Part shown: in pieces, positions 27,801-37,200 of the stretch
Layout: each line of letters opens with the position of its first letter
Numbering within the stretch: the first letter of the stretch is position 1
NCBI GenBank assembly: GCA_947359465.1
Contig: OX375873.1
Span: 95,715,478-95,779,477, forward strand
Direction of reading: 5' to 3'
Source of the DNA: Metellina segmentata
Taxonomy: Eukaryota > Arthropoda > Arachnida > Araneae > Tetragnathidae
DNA length: 64,000 bases
Notes under the pieces: model-generated
Seen by the model: only the letters and a program-made list of their open reading frames with translations
The model's database searches: none
Told to the model about the DNA's origin: nothing
Made by a program: the position numbers and the translations under genes

Positions 27801-30800
27801 CAATACCGTTTGGTTGCTTCGCAAACCAATACCTCTTTCGCAAGTGATTTCACTTTTTTTTTACTTTAACACTTAATGCACCCTATACGAATAGCCACAT
27901 GAGTAAAAAATCTTCTGCATCTTGTTCCCTGTACAATTTTAAGTAAACCGTGTTAATCTCCAAACTTTACGATCTGTACTTAGTACTTTCTCGGTAAACT
28001 GTCTGAAAACAGAGGGAAAAAAGCGAGCCTTTTTCCTTGTCAAATAAAAAGAAATCGTTTTTTATGGCAATTGTTGCTACGATAAATTTGATATCTGGCA
28101 AACCCGATAGTAAAAAATACAACCCTCATGAGCTCTGAAAATATGCTCAGCGAAATAAAAAATACGAAATTTGTGTCACCAACTTTTGATTGCATCAAAT
28201 TTATTTATGAACCAATTTTAAAAATAATTGTACCGTAAGAAAGAGTACATTCTGAGGTATACTGCGATATTTTCAAAATTAAAAACTAATAGTAATACGA
28301 TATAAATATGACAGTTTTAGTTTTGTATCGGAAATTACGATATGAAAGTTCCGAAAATTGTATGACCAACTTTTAATTGCATCGATTTTATTTATTAACC
28401 AATTTTTAAAATAATTGTAGTATAAGAAAGAGTGTAATGTAATGTATTCAGTGATGTTCTCAAATTTAAAAAATAATGGTTTTTTCTGTAGATATAACAG
28501 TTGTAACAGAAAGTAGCGAAAATATCCAAAGATTCCGAATTTTGTATGACCAACTTTTAATCACATTCAATTTTATTATAAACCGATTTCAAAAATAATA
28601 GTACCATATGAAAGAGTACATTCTCAGGTATACTGTGATATTTTAAAAATTAAAAACTAATAGTAATAAGATATAGATACGGCAGTTTTTTTTAAAAAAT
28701 AACAAAAATGTCCCGATTTTTCCCGAATTTCAAAAAAATATTATCAAGAACCAAATTGAAATTTCAAAAAAAAAACTCGACAAGCAGCAAAAATTTACGT
28801 TTAGAGGTACTCACAGCTGAAGACTGAAAATTTTTATGTGTTTTGCTCACTCGCGGAAGAAATTTCACTTCTTCAATTTTGACACTTAATAAACCCTAAA
28901 CTAATAGCCGCATCTGAAAAAAATCTTAATAATTGTCCCGGGAATACGATCAAGAACAAACCATGTTAATTTCGTTTTTTTTCCGATCAGTACTTTCTCG
29001 GGAAATAGTCTAAGAATCGAGCTAAACAACACAGTTTTCAATCCTGCGGCGGCAACTTTTTTTTAATATAGAGAGAAACATCCTGTCAAGGCCTCCCGCG
29101 ATTGTTTTCAAACCCACAAGCATGATGAAATAAATAGAATGACACAAGAGAATCCAGTATTTAAAATCTACTTGGAAAAAAAAGCAAAACTTCAAATAAT
29201 GTAAGTACAGTTACAAAGTCCCAAATCCGCAATTGTCCAAAATCCGGACGTTTTGCTAACCAGAGTTTTTTGTTTTTCTCACTTTTTTACATGTTTCGGA
29301 CTATTTTCAAAGAACAAGTAGTTAAACCTCGACCTAATTGATGAAACAATGCAAAATTAACGGACATGTTCAGAATAAATACCACACAGAAAAATTAGAA
29401 GATTTGCAAGCAAAATTTGTTGTTTTGTATTAAAAAGTTTTTTTTCTTTTTAAAAATTATTCCTATTTATATATCTGCTATTTTACTATTGCAAACACAA
29501 ATATGAGTGGGAGTTGGTTAAACTCAGGTTTTTTCAACAAAAAATGGCAAATAATCATAAAATTAAAATGGCTGAGGTTCAGACTTTGTACTGTATTATA
29601 TTGCTGAAGTTTACCATCACCATGTTATTAACAGAAAATAAGTTTTACATGGCTGGGGCTATCCTGACATGAGAATTAACAAACCTGGACATGACCTTAT
29701 CCTTTGATCTAGTTATTCGTAATTGGTGCAGGTACAACTAATGTGCAATTTTTATAGTTATGGTTATGCCTATGAGGAGTTTACATGCATAATTAAACAT
29801 TGCAACCAATAGTTAAGTCTTCTTTACATGACTTCTAACCAGTTTTGACTTGATTAAAAAAATCTTTGGTGCAGCTTTCATATAATTTTTTGTGATAATG
29901 CTATTGCCGTGCTTTTTCTATTGTCCCCAAGGAAGAATTTGGCTTAACAGAAAATAGTTAAAAAGTTGGGATTTTTTGAAATTTTTAATAGAAAAAAATC
30001 TACAAGTGGTTATTTTTTCCAAATTTTTCAACTATTAATCTTAACTTCTTACAAAAATCCCAAAAAATGATGCTCATCCTCACAAATGTATACAAAATAC
30101 ATGATTAGCAACTCTCTGATTTCCTAAAGTTGACCAACCCACCAGAAGAATTCAATTCAAATTTCACTAAAGAACAATCTGAAACTTATCTAAATACAGA
30201 AGGCATGGTAAAATCAAAAGAGATGACTCACAAAAATTAATAATCGATTCAAATATCAGATAGAAATAATATGACCTGATACAACTGCACTGCACCGAAT
30301 TAAAAATACAAACTAAAAGTTTGAGTTCTTCAATTTTAAAGCCCCTCTCTGCTCGAAAACCTCAGGGGATTACTACACACCGTCATTTGGTTTGCTTCGC
30401 AAACCAACACTCCTTTTGCAGAGTCAATCTACAGTGACGGCAAAACTATCTTAATAATTCGTATTATCCAGATTTTCTGATCTGCACTTAGTCTGCAAAC
30501 CGTCTGAGAATCAAGCGAAAAAAAGAGCATGACGTCACAGCGAGTTTCAAGGGCATCTGGCAAACCTGTTAGTCAGGAAATCTAACCTTTATTTCCATGA
30601 AGAAAATGTACGCTATAGCTCAGCCATCTAAAAAATACGAAATTTGTACAATCAACTTTTGATTGCATCTAATTTATTTATTAACCAATTTTTTTAAAAA
30701 CTGTACCGTAGGAAAGAGGACATTCTTCGGTTCCCTGCGATGTTTTCAAATTAAAAAACTAATAGTAATAAGATATAGATATGACATGAAATCAAGGGAC

Positions 30801-32445
30801 GTTATAATGGGAAACTTGAAAAATAATTTTAAAGACCAATGAAATCAAAGGTCAATTTCAAAATATTTATGAAATCTATTGAGACAAAGGACCTTCCACC
30901 CAGTAACTCCCCTCACCCTACAAATGATACAAAATATTCAAGTATGTATGAAGAACGACAGGAAATAAAAGTTTTAACTTTGCAAGGTAGCCATAATCCT
31001 GATAATGCAAGATTGCCTTTGCCTGCCATAACTAGCTACAAAGCATTACCACAAGTCTTTATATCAAAGCTGTACCTAATTTTTCCAAAACTTCTTGGGT
31101 TCTTTCAATCAAGATTCAATAGATGTGGTTACTTAGTGATCAATCTGCATGTTGTGGGGAATAATCAATACCACACTACTTGAAAATCTCTCAATGCTCA
31201 TAGGATGAACTGCTATCATGAACGCTATTTCCTGTGGTGAAGCTATCCTCACCACATGTCCATTAGACCTTAAACATACCACATTATTACAAGCCCCTTA
31301 CTAATTTTCCTTTTGAGTTGATCCCCCATCCCATCTGAAGGCAGTGGGGTGAGATCCAGTTACCCTTTCCTCCAAATGAGGGTTTCCCCTTTGCTCCCGC
31401 CAAACTTCAGACCCAGAGGAGTGAGAACGCTAGATGCACGGGGTTAACTTGAGATGGAGAAAGAAGCCGGATGCAACTGGGCCCTGAGGATGCGCGCGAT
31501 TTCACATGAGTCATTCAATATAAACCTCAAACATGCATACTCAATATATGTGATAACTTTTCCGTAAACTCAATATGGATCCCCATTAAACCCCCTTAAA
31601 ATTTTTAACCAAATTGCATGAATGTATTTGTTTATATTATATAATATAAATATTTAATCCAGCCTTTGTTCTGTTCATTCATAAACCACTGTATTATCAC
31701 GTCTCCATATCATATATATAGTCAATACAGTAGATAACTTCATCTTACAATTCCCATTTATAGAGCTTCCTGCCAGATAGATATATGTTTAAAAGTGAGC
31801 ACATTTCTGATTCACAGCTGTTAGCTAAAGTGAATAGTTTCCTTTAAAAGTGAGCAAGATAGGCACTATAACACTAGACAAATTAAGAATCAACAAGACA
31901 TATCGTCATTCAAAGTGCAAAAGGTCATATGTCTAAGAGTTGCATTTTTCAGGAGAGCAAACAGGAGACATTGCTTTCCTTATGATTTGATTCTATTTTG
32001 TTATACTCATTTGGTTGTAGCTTTCATTGGATCAGCTGATGACATAAGAGATTTTGTCACCAGTTGGGATTCACAAAATGCCACATATATCAATAATTTT
32101 TTAAAAATGGAATTTTTCAACATACGACCTTGTACTTTGAGTGACAATATATGCCAAAGTAATAAATGTGTTATTAGGTTAACTATAAAGCTAAATAATG
32201 AAATTATTTTTATGAAAAGACAAAATCATGTGAAACTGAAACTTTTAAAACATTTCTTGGATTCTCACAACTTAAAGATTTTGTACTGTCAATAATTAAT
32301 ACATGAAACCGAAAATCCTATTCCTAATTTTCCAAAACAAGCATAGAAAATACTTTTGAATTTAGTGTGTGCAAAATTTTTAATACCAACAAAAATACTA
32401 ACCTTGGGCCCCAAGAAGAACTACTTTAGCCTCAGGTACATACAT
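3695..32445 (-). CDS. Rab-family small GTPase (six coding exons)
   Basis: The product is a membrane-traffic GTPase. Coding exons are 32445-32403, 27279-27183, 13139-13070, 8203-8110, 4412-4257 and 3867-3695, all bounded by AG/GT in compatible phase, total 633 nt including stop (210 residues). Visible motifs: P-loop GAQAVGKT at residues 12-19, switch-I Thr37 in [13 protein letters not shown] at 60-64, NKCD at 118-121, ECSAR at 146-150, and C-terminal Cys209-Cys210 for geranylgeranylation. An in-frame TAA directly precedes the chosen ATG, so the start is firm. IGASF and the YYRNANAA segment resemble the endosomal Rab5/21/22/31 group; I cannot assign an orthologue. Intron 2 (27182-13140) hosts the Roquin gene. 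It faces RTRAF across 1.4 kb, so the two could share a promoter region. Confidence 0.93.
4257..4412 (-). CDS. Rab coding exon 5
   Basis: Encodes residues 102-153, with NKCD (base specificity) and ECSAR. The acceptor is TTGTAG and the donor is GTGAAG. A broken partial copy of its first 50 bases lies just upstream at 4491-4539. Confidence 0.92.
4491..4539 (-). pseudogene. Relic duplication of Rab exon 5 start
   Basis: On the minus strand an acceptor-like GTTGCAG is followed by a sequence that translates in the exon-5 phase to [13 protein letters not shown], matching the start of exon 5 ([14 protein letters not shown]). Similarity stops after about 50 bases near AAATAAATG, with a 4-base loss, and no donor follows. 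It lies 78 bases upstream of the true exon in intron 4. It is a partial tandem duplication that keeps a usable-looking 3' splice site, and could act as a decoy acceptor. Confidence 0.75.
4540..8109. other. Rab intron 4 (remainder)
   Basis: The intron is mostly AT-rich. It contains the old repeat with GTAACACTG motifs (5427-7625, separate entry). At 5574 the text TCTATATATATAAAAC resembles a Helitron 5' end, but no matching 3' end was found. A short GC-rich inverted segment (GCTAGCCGGCG and CCGGCTAG) sits at 6088-6111. I see no coding exon other than Rab. Confidence 0.4.
5427..7625. mobile_element. Decayed DNA element with GTAACACTGTG motifs
   Basis: The left end has GGCACAGTGTTACGCG at 5427-5442. 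The reverse-complement motif GTAACACTGTGCCCCAT occurs near 7604-7621 and, in variants, near 6148, 7253 and 7293. That suggests terminal and subterminal inverted repeats of one DNA transposon. Between them, the minus strand near 6740-6560 reads [18 protein letters not shown] and then [20 protein letters not shown], a small domain I associate with accessory regions of arthropod transposon proteins. No transposase core survives. The class is unassigned; CACAGTG at the ends recalls CMC or Transib termini, but no target duplication supports that. Confidence 0.4.
8110..8203 (-). CDS. Rab coding exon 4
   Basis: Encodes residues 71-101, [16 protein letters not shown] and the following helix. The acceptor is TTTTTAG and the donor is GTACAT; the exon ends one base into codon 102. 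Confidence 0.92.
8204..13069. other. Rab intron 3
   Basis: This is a 4.9-kb AT-rich intron. The only coding-looking stretch is a 226-base exon-like block on the minus strand at 10600-10825 (separate entry). I recognised no complete transposon; a short run of T at 12308-12320 and AT-rich simple sequence are present. Confidence 0.4.
10600..10825 (-). pseudogene. Exon-like ORF, membrane-protein character
   Basis: On the minus strand an acceptor-like TTTCTTTCAG precedes an open frame beginning [16 protein letters not shown]; after about 74 codons (DLIKLT) there is CCAG followed by GTTATG, a possible donor. Residues such as [19 protein letters not shown] form a hydrophobic segment of transmembrane length. 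The style recalls the final exons of arthropod gustatory-receptor-like proteins, but I see no signature that proves it. No partner exons were found nearby, so it is either a relic or chance. Confidence 0.2.
13070..13139 (-). CDS. Rab coding exon 3
   Basis: Encodes residues 47-70 including WDTAGQERF (switch II). The acceptor is GTGTAG and the donor is GTAAGG; the exon ends in phase 0 after Met70. Confidence 0.92.
14402..14577. repeat. Inverted AGATATC-rich block
   Basis: The left edge TTTCGACAAGATAT is mirrored at the right edge by ATATGTTGTCGAAA. Between them AAGATAT, GAGATAT, CAAGATCT and similar words recur on both strands, including CAAGATATCTTATCAAGATAT. It looks like a small palindromic MITE or a degenerate stem-loop repeat. 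I found no target duplication. Confidence 0.35.
15433..15793. mobile_element. hAT-like non-autonomous remnant
   Basis: The ends are CAGGATTCCCATGCTT and GGCAGTGAGAACCCTG, which are imperfect inverted repeats of the CAGGGTTCYCAC type also found at 36671 and 43856. The interior carries AAGGCTTTTAAGAAC and AAGGCCTTAAAAA words, a degenerate version of the subterminal repeats of that family. No coding sequence is present. Target duplication is not clear, so this is an old copy. Confidence 0.4.
18734..21790 (-). CDS. RC3H1: Roquin (RC3H-type RING/ROQ/CCCH protein), single exon
   Basis: Roquin binds stem-loops in mRNA 3' UTRs and recruits deadenylation machinery; the RING finger gives E3 ligase character. 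The protein begins [14 protein letters not shown], the same start as vertebrate Roquins. RING ligands are C14, C17, C33, H35, C38, C41, C50 and D53. The HEPN/ROQ region (about 90-400) is very highly conserved, for example [25 protein letters not shown] and [13 protein letters not shown]8CX5CX3H zinc finger lies at C418-C427-C433-H437. The C-terminal half is Ser/Pro/Asn-rich, with a short helical segment near residue 950. At 1018 residues it is near family length (about 1100). The whole frame is uninterrupted and lies in Rab intron 2 on the same strand. The symbol follows the vertebrate family; RC3H1 and RC3H2 cannot be told apart here. Confidence 0.95.
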   Translation of the reverse strand: MPVQAPQWTDFLSCLICYNEFECRARRPISLGCGHTMCKSCLSKLQRKQCPFDQTVINVDINQLPENYALLQLVGGRVPEKLPSVIPLVPKEDYKNYLDAKKCVEDLALYLKSPTPGSTNGVLQNSLLSRPMQRKLVTLINCQLVEEEGKTRAMRAARSLGERSVTELILQHQNPQQLSANLWAAVRARGCQFLGPAMQEEVLKLVLLALEDGSALSRKVLVMFVVQRLAPHFPQASKTSIGHVVQLLYRASCFNVSKREGDSSLMQLKEEFHTYEALRREHDAQIVQIATEAGLRITPEQWSSLLYGDTAHKSHMQSIIDKLQTPQSFSQSVQELVIALQRTGDPGNLSVLRPFLELLACIDPSPDAPPPIWEDLKHAQEAARIVVKGLVDFVQNFGNRKLQEDRLNLNAKYKTSMCRDLTQRRNCPRGLNCTFAHSQEELEKFRAKSKRNAGGRTPGSSLRSPNPDSSCEQDDDDLPAGDLSPIASSINSHANTYAALTSPDCGMSSFVFDRSFISESSSCELEASSPENPNTHLYSTQVPNRRSLFNSASHSDPHSSLLTSHMLNPESPPFQPLVTKPSLVASMRPSEAIPSTNVLCSENCGPSLSKAILGATAGLPMAKFKPNNKCLSQTSIQNSSCLSTCDTPFSSPLQSVGHVMNAAQSKDPSSLAKSVLKNQQAGCQTMAALQQRKKQLLAQLDETTFPKSSCFSTTENGPAAVPDVDTCCVLRTMDDGNVVSFYSPWMSASVFPYGSSTHCTSSGYKSSVNSVCSTASSSSTKPEVENGLLEMDTSICTLFCPSEKDEFIPFDPPLVSKYGPISRCSKSIIRGPAPIQVNAVTQVGELTSPTSVVRNPLPSASFAPTFYATTSPNFNLPVLNVPEQYLSVASGSLGEQGSSCLPSKSEIPASNSVDITQRFKSSEDCTNTNLCESHVKEFSMQILKEELWEIEKTIQEKKQAILKDGACYIDSSHRQKYDLKVGGSVPTSIGPWPSQTLENIPFKLTETLPVDPQVSFKG
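23074..23642 (+). mobile_element. Tc1 (DD34E) deletion derivative
   Basis: Perfect 22-base terminal inverted repeats, beginning CACTACCCTACAATAATG and ending at 23642, are flanked by TA at 23072-23073 and 23643-23644. Inside, the frame 23236-23640 is the C-terminal half of a Tc1 transposase: LQDDNAPCH with the second catalytic Asp and [13 protein letters not shown] with the Glu, 34 residues apart (DD34E). The DNA-binding domain and first Asp are gone; full Tc1 elements are about 1.3 kb and this is 569 bases. Upstream remnants near 23140-23235 are out of frame. It is therefore non-autonomous but has intact ends. Confidence 0.92.
23827..25129 (+). mobile_element. mariner-like element, DD41D type, full length
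   Basis: Terminal inverted repeats of about 30 bases start CAGAGGCTGTTTGCACAT on the left and read CAGAGGCTGTTCACACAT from the right; TA flanks both ends (23825-23826, 25130-25131). Total length of 1303 bases is normal for mariner. It lies only 184 bases from the neighbouring Tc1 copy. The transposase it carries is described separately. Confidence 0.9.
23973..25075 (+). pseudogene. DD41D mariner transposase, frameshifted
   Basis: The frame starts [19 protein letters not shown] (23973) with a helix-turn-helix region ([20 protein letters not shown]) and a second one near [19 protein letters not shown]. It shifts frame near 24390 and continues [15 protein letters not shown] with the first catalytic Asp, meets a stop at 24520-24522, and resumes at 24722 with [10 protein letters not shown] (second Asp) and [12 protein letters not shown] (third Asp). 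The last two acids are 41 residues apart, which places it in the DD41D branch rather than classic DD34D mariner. At least two frame breaks make it inactive. Confidence 0.88.
25189..25257. repeat. Tandem repeat, 23-base unit, three copies
   Basis: The unit reads AAGAATTAGAGGGAAGAATT plus ACT, repeated three times with one inserted A in the last copy. It lies just downstream of the mariner element and carries no other signal. Confidence 0.85.
27183..27279 (-). CDS. Rab coding exon 2
   Basis: Encodes the GKT end of the P-loop and switch I (IGASFF). The acceptor is CTTTAG and the donor is GTAAGT; the exon ends two bases into codon 47. The 97-nt length fits the phases of both neighbours. Confidence 0.92.
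27745..29076 (-). mobile_element. Non-autonomous Helitron, hairpin family, copy A
   Basis: Read on the minus strand, the element starts near 29076 with TCTCTCTATATTAAAAAA and ends with a hairpin GGGGGCTGAGCCCC followed by CTAG at 27748-27745 and host T. That is the Helitron rule (5' TC, 3' hairpin plus CTRR before T). Near the 3' end there are further small hairpins such as GGATTGCTACGCAATAC-type and TTGGTTGCTTCGCAAACCAA-type. The interior holds about three tandem copies of a unit of roughly 185 bases (28140-28720) built around CCAACTTTTAATTGCATC. No Rep-helicase remains. Confidence 0.75.
28140..28720. repeat. Three tandem 185-base units inside Helitron A
   Basis: Each unit contains ACCAACTTTTRATTGCATC, AAAAATAATTGTACCGTAAG, GAAAGAGTACATTCTGAGGT and AAAAACTAATAGTAATA in the same order. 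The related copies at 30640, 41800 and 44170 have one or two units, so unit number varies within the family. Confidence 0.7.
30330..30790 (-). mobile_element. Helitron hairpin family, copy B (partial)
   Basis: It shares with copy A the hairpin TTTGGTTTGCTTCGCAAACC, the GGGGATTACTACAC region and one internal 185-base unit (30640-30790). The GGGGGC terminal hairpin and CTAG are degraded at 30330-30350 and the 5' end is missing. Confidence 0.6.
31320..31500. repeat. GC-richer block of unknown origin
   Basis: This stretch is clearly richer in G and C than its surroundings (CCCCCATCCCATCTGAAGG, GAAGCCGGATGCAACTGGG, GATGCGCGCGATTTCAC). It has no long open frame and no terminal repeats that I can see. 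It may be a fragment of an unrecognised repeat. Confidence 0.25.
32403..32445 (-). CDS. Rab coding exon 1
   Basis: Encodes residues 1-14 ([14 protein letters not shown]) plus one base of codon 15. The donor is CAAG followed by GTTAGT. An in-frame stop sits immediately upstream of the ATG. Any 5' UTR exon further out toward RTRAF is not identifiable. Confidence 0.9.
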
Positions 32446-33872
32446 TTAAGTATTTCAGTTAAACATGCTGAAACATGCAAAACTAAAATATAACTGAAAA
32501 TAAAAACAAATCATTTCAGTTAGATTTACAACTATCAGGTATTACAACAAATTAATTTCAAGACATTTAGCCCCTGAATGAGGAAGTAATAAACAAGTTA
32601 ATATTTTAGTACTGTCAAGTTACATCAATATCTACTCATGATGATATTGATGAAAACAAGTGTTAGGTGCAATAGTTTCCAGCACATAAATTGCATAAAA
32701 AAATTTTGTATGCAAAGATCCAGAACCCTACTCATATTTACAACTCCACTCAAACAAGAAAAAATTAAAACAAAAGTAAAAAAACCTTGAAAGAAGATAG
32801 TTTACAGAATATGCAGTAAAATTACGATTTGTTACGGAATAATTACACCTAACATTTAAATGACAAAATGGGTTGGTCATCCAAAAACTGTCTCAAACAC
32901 AATGCAAGCTTGCAAACATGATTTTATCTTTTTATTTTTTAATTTTGTGACATTAAAGAATGCCCATGTAGATAATTGAAAATATTTCCGTGTATTGTAA
33001 ACAAAAATATTTTATTCTGTCATCAATTATAGGGAGTATCCTCATACATTATTTAGGCCTTTATTTACTATGTATGTTTTCCTTTCGTACCTAAAAAGCA
33101 GTTTGGAACCAAAATATTAATGATTGTCACTTTATTAACGCAGAAATAACCAAAATTTCGAAACGTCATGTCAGATCATCTTCGTTTCACAGCACGTGTA
33201 AGTAGAGAAACATACTGTTTCATGATTAAATCTTAGATATACTTTCATGCGCTAACACAAGGTATATGAAGTTTTCATTTTCTCTTGTACAAATGGATAA
33301 ATTTTATTGACAAAATGAAAGATAAAAACAATTGAATTAAGAGGTGCACGTACTTTCGCAAGATAAAGCAGCAGGGAGTGAAAAGATTGCAAGAAACTTC
33401 AAAAAGAGAGCAACAGAAATTCAACAACTTCTAGACTTGTTATGCATTTGATTTCAATTCAAACTTTAAAAATAATTATTGCTTTCACATTAAGAATTTT
33501 TAACAAAATAAAACCACTTGTTTAGTTGTTTTTTTAACATTAGTTGGTTAAAGTTAGAGTGCAAACTATGTCTTATGAACATTTAATGAAATGATACGTA
33601 AATCAGCATATGAATTTATACTTAAATCAACTGACCAAATTTTGTTCATCATTTAGAGTTTTTGAACAAAGAATTCATTGTTTTGATTTTTTTTCTTTGT
33701 AATTTTTGAATAAGAACAGCTATTTTGTTACTCAAGTTAACGGGGAAAGGCGTGGCAACGTTAGATTCTTTGATTTTGCTTCTGCTTTCGCGTGCAACGA
33801 AATATGTCGTCGGCTCGTTGGTGAGACAGAGCAATTTCTTCCATTGGAATTCATATTACAATCTCTATAATT
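32446..33872. promoter_or_regulatory. Intergenic region between divergent Rab and RTRAF
   Basis: The start codons of Rab (minus) and RTRAF (plus) are 1427 bases apart with nothing coding between. The last 150 bases before RTRAF (33740-33872) are the only CpG-containing part (GGCGTGGCAACG, TTTCGCGTGCAACG, CGTCGGCTCG) and are a fair candidate for the RTRAF promoter and 5' UTR. Bidirectional promoter activity is inference from layout; no core element was identified with certainty. Confidence 0.4.
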
Positions 33873-34217
33873 ATGGCTTACCGTCGGAAATTGGAAGCAT
33901 TGGGTTACCCGAAAACTGCAGAATTTAATGTTTTTTGTGATACAGAATTCCGCACGTTAGTTGTTTGGTTGGAGGATCAAGTCATTCGGCATTACGGTAT
34001 TGAAGAACGTGCTTCTCTTCGTACAATTGAAAAACCTGGGTGGGAAGAAGCTTTTAAACTTTATTTGGATGCCATTGCCTGTCCTTTTTCTGATAGAGAA
34101 GAAGTTGCTGATTGGCTTTTGGGTCTAGGAGTTCGTTTAGAATATGGAGATAATGTTGAGAAGTACAAAACCATCACAGCTGCAAGTGTAAACAAATCGT
34201 CTTCAAATGTGCCACAG
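33873..34217 (+). CDS. RTRAF: RTRAF coding exon 1
   Basis: Residues 1-115, ending SSSNVPQ before the donor GTGAGT at 34218. The frame stays open past the splice site to 34313, but similarity to the family ends at the donor. Confidence 0.95.
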
Positions 34218-37200
34218 GTGAGTTCTCTTGTTTTAAATGATAAACTTCAAGTTGACAAACAAGTATTTCTTTGGCCAAGCATAGAAATGTGCACAGTCCA
34301 CACCATTCCATAATGACAATATGTCCCTGATGACTCAATGACATTTAACTATACAAAACCAATCATTCCTCACAAAATTGCTTGTTATAAAATTGTTACT
34401 GTTTAAATTTATGAAGGGGAAAATTTTGGACTCATCAATGAATTTCTATTGATGTCTCCCATAAATTTAATCCTGACAATGTCTAGTAATTCAATGTTGT
34501 ACTCAATTTAATCTTAACTGAATTCTGTACATTTTCACAGTTCTCAAGACACTGAATTTAATTTGATTGTCTCAAACAAATCTCAGATGATCTAATGGTT
34601 ATAACTCATTATTTGAGTACATGTTGTAAATGTTATTTTCCCTAACATTTAAAGAGATCACTGCAGTGCAGGATTTGATGAAATAACAATTTTTATGACA
34701 TATCTCTCCGGCACTATACAGAACTGACTGGTAGACATTTGTGTAGGAGCACCTAGGTTACAATGTTCGAAATCATTGGTGGTTCAAGACCACTAAAAGT
34801 ACGATCGGACCAGAAGATTAAAAATCTGTGTGGTCCGCGGAACCAGTAGCTAAGAGAACGCGAGTGCACATGTTTTCTTTTAAAATAAGCTTCAAACTCC
34901 CAAACCTTTCTTTTGGCAAGCTGTAAAAATTTATTTTGGTCACCTGATCGAGAATTTAGAAGTTCGCATCAGCGTATAGTTTTTGGTTTCTGCCTCCAAA
35001 TTGCATTCACAATAATTGCCGTCTGTTGTATAATTGGCAGGTCCTCAAAGGAATTGCGTTGCAGATCTTTTCCAGTCTCGTTATCGCTATCAGCGGGAGG
35101 GGGCGCGCTTACTGGACCACATGTTTATCACACTCTATTCTCTTGCAATGGCCGGATCATCTGATTTCTGAGAGTGAGGCAATTAGGAGTTCTTTGAGAC
35201 TTGAAGCTAATGAAAAATATATGTACAATTTAACAGAATTTTTGTTCAGCAAAGTAAAAATTTTGCTTGCCAATGGTGAGTGGGAAATTTTGTGTCCTGA
35301 ATCAACACGTTATTAACTAAATTCATTTATTATTTGATGGCAGCAGACCAGTATATTTTCGTATACATTGGTCGTTCAGATCAGTCAGTTTTATTTTTCT
35401 AACGCAGGGTTAGCTGCCATTACTTATAATAGGGACAATTACCAACATCCATGTGTTTACAAACTGAGATTTCGAACCCAGGACCTACTGGGTGGCAGAC
35501 AAGCACTATGACTGCGATAAAAATTAGGTGGCACACATCCACGTGGCTAACTATTTTTGAGGTTCATGTTGTCTGCCTTGTGTGTGGTACAGTACTGCCA
35601 AAGATGGCCTTGTGCCATTAACCAACCTCTGGGGTTAACGTGCCTAATTCCAAATGTAACCTGCAGTCTTCCCTGTATGACTTCTAACCAGTTTTCACCT
35701 TCTTGACCAAAAGAATAGTTCCCAGATTTTTTTAACAAATCTTGTTATTTAATTGTGTACAGACGGAAAAACAATACTACAAAACTCTGATATATGACAA
35801 TCCTCAGAGTTAAAATACTTCCAGACTAATTAATCTGTATTTAGCATTGTCTGAAGAGATTCATGAAGTTTACATGTTAAAAGCAATCAAAGATTTGTAA
35901 ATACTTGTATACCCGTTTTAAGTTAAAACCGGTTAAACCTCCTTGTAGCATTCCAGAAGTGACCAACATCGATTTTCTAATATTTTGCTCTGGAATAAAT
36001 CTATCTTTTGAGCAAAAACTTCAAAATGCTAATAGAATAATTAGTATGTCAGCTGATGAAAAATAGAATTTTTTTGTCTGAAAAATCTGTATTTATTTGC
36101 AAACAAACATGTTATATTTCTTGTTCCAGAAATTATTACTTGTTCAATACCCAGTTTCAAAATAACATTTTAGATTTAACGTTTGACTAAGTTAACTTTT
36201 CGACCACTATTAAAACCAAAATAATCAATTATTGAACATTTGTATTAAGTTTTGTTAAATATTAGCCACAGTGTGGCTAGCCAGGCATTGCCCGTGTCCA
36301 TGGTGGCAAACCAACACCACAGGCAATGACGTGATGTTTGGTTTTTATCTGGTGTATAATTTTACGCAGGTTTCAAATCTGTTGAAATTTTCAATCTGTC
36401 TTTAACGTTTCCGATTTTACGAAAAAAGCTTAACAATCCCAGTCAAAATGTTTTTATTTCTTTGCTCTCCTTCGTTAAAATGACAATCTGTTTTTGTTTT
36501 TATTTTAACAAGAAGGGGCAGAAAATGCAATCTGTTTATTTTTGGAAAGCAAAAGTTCTCATGACGTCACAATCTCTTGCGAAAATATAAAAGAAAATCA
36601 AACGAATAAGGTATCTATCTGTTGTAAAATTTTCCGCAAATTTCAAATCCGTTAAAATTTTTGCTATACCCAGGGTTTCCACGGGTGCTTATAAGTGCTT
36701 ATTTTGATCTTGCATTTCTAAGAGCCCTTAGGAGTGTTTATTTTTCAACATTAGTCCTTAGAAAGTGCTTATTTTCCTTTGAAAACAAAATTTAGCTTTC
36801 AAATGATATTTTTTTCACAATATAAAAAGGCTCCTAAAATCTGTTGTGGCCGAAAGTCCTTACGTTGGGTTTGTGTGGAAGTTTGGAGAGTGGGGAGCCA
36901 GCTCAGATGTCTTGTCATCTGACCGTGGTTCAAAATCATTTGGCAATACACCAAATGGCTTAGGCTGGGACGGTGGCAACAAGTTGAATATCTATTCAAT
37001 AAAATTGCATTTTATTTTTTTAACCTTTTAATAAATTAATACTTTTTTACAACTTTTATGATCCATTTTGGTTCACAGGAAAATATTTTCTTCAAAATTC
37101 GTTCGCTCTCCAATCCAGTCAAATTTGACTCAGACGTATGCAACTTGCAATTCTTTTAGTAAATTAAGAGTTTGCCACTAATTTTATTTATTGAATTCTC

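Larger units (their letters stand above)
27280..32402. other. Rab intron 1
   Basis: Contains a minus-strand Helitron with its extension (27745 to about 29520) and a partial related copy (about 30330-30790). 29530-30320 is AT-rich without recognised features. A GC-richer block at about 31320-31500 matches nothing I can name. 31500-32402 contains no supported gene. Confidence 0.4.

Noticed and set aside
34218..34313. Continuation of the RTRAF exon-1 frame to 34313
   Set aside because: A good donor GTGAGT at 34218 and the in-phase second exon at 45136 match the protein family; the extension does not.
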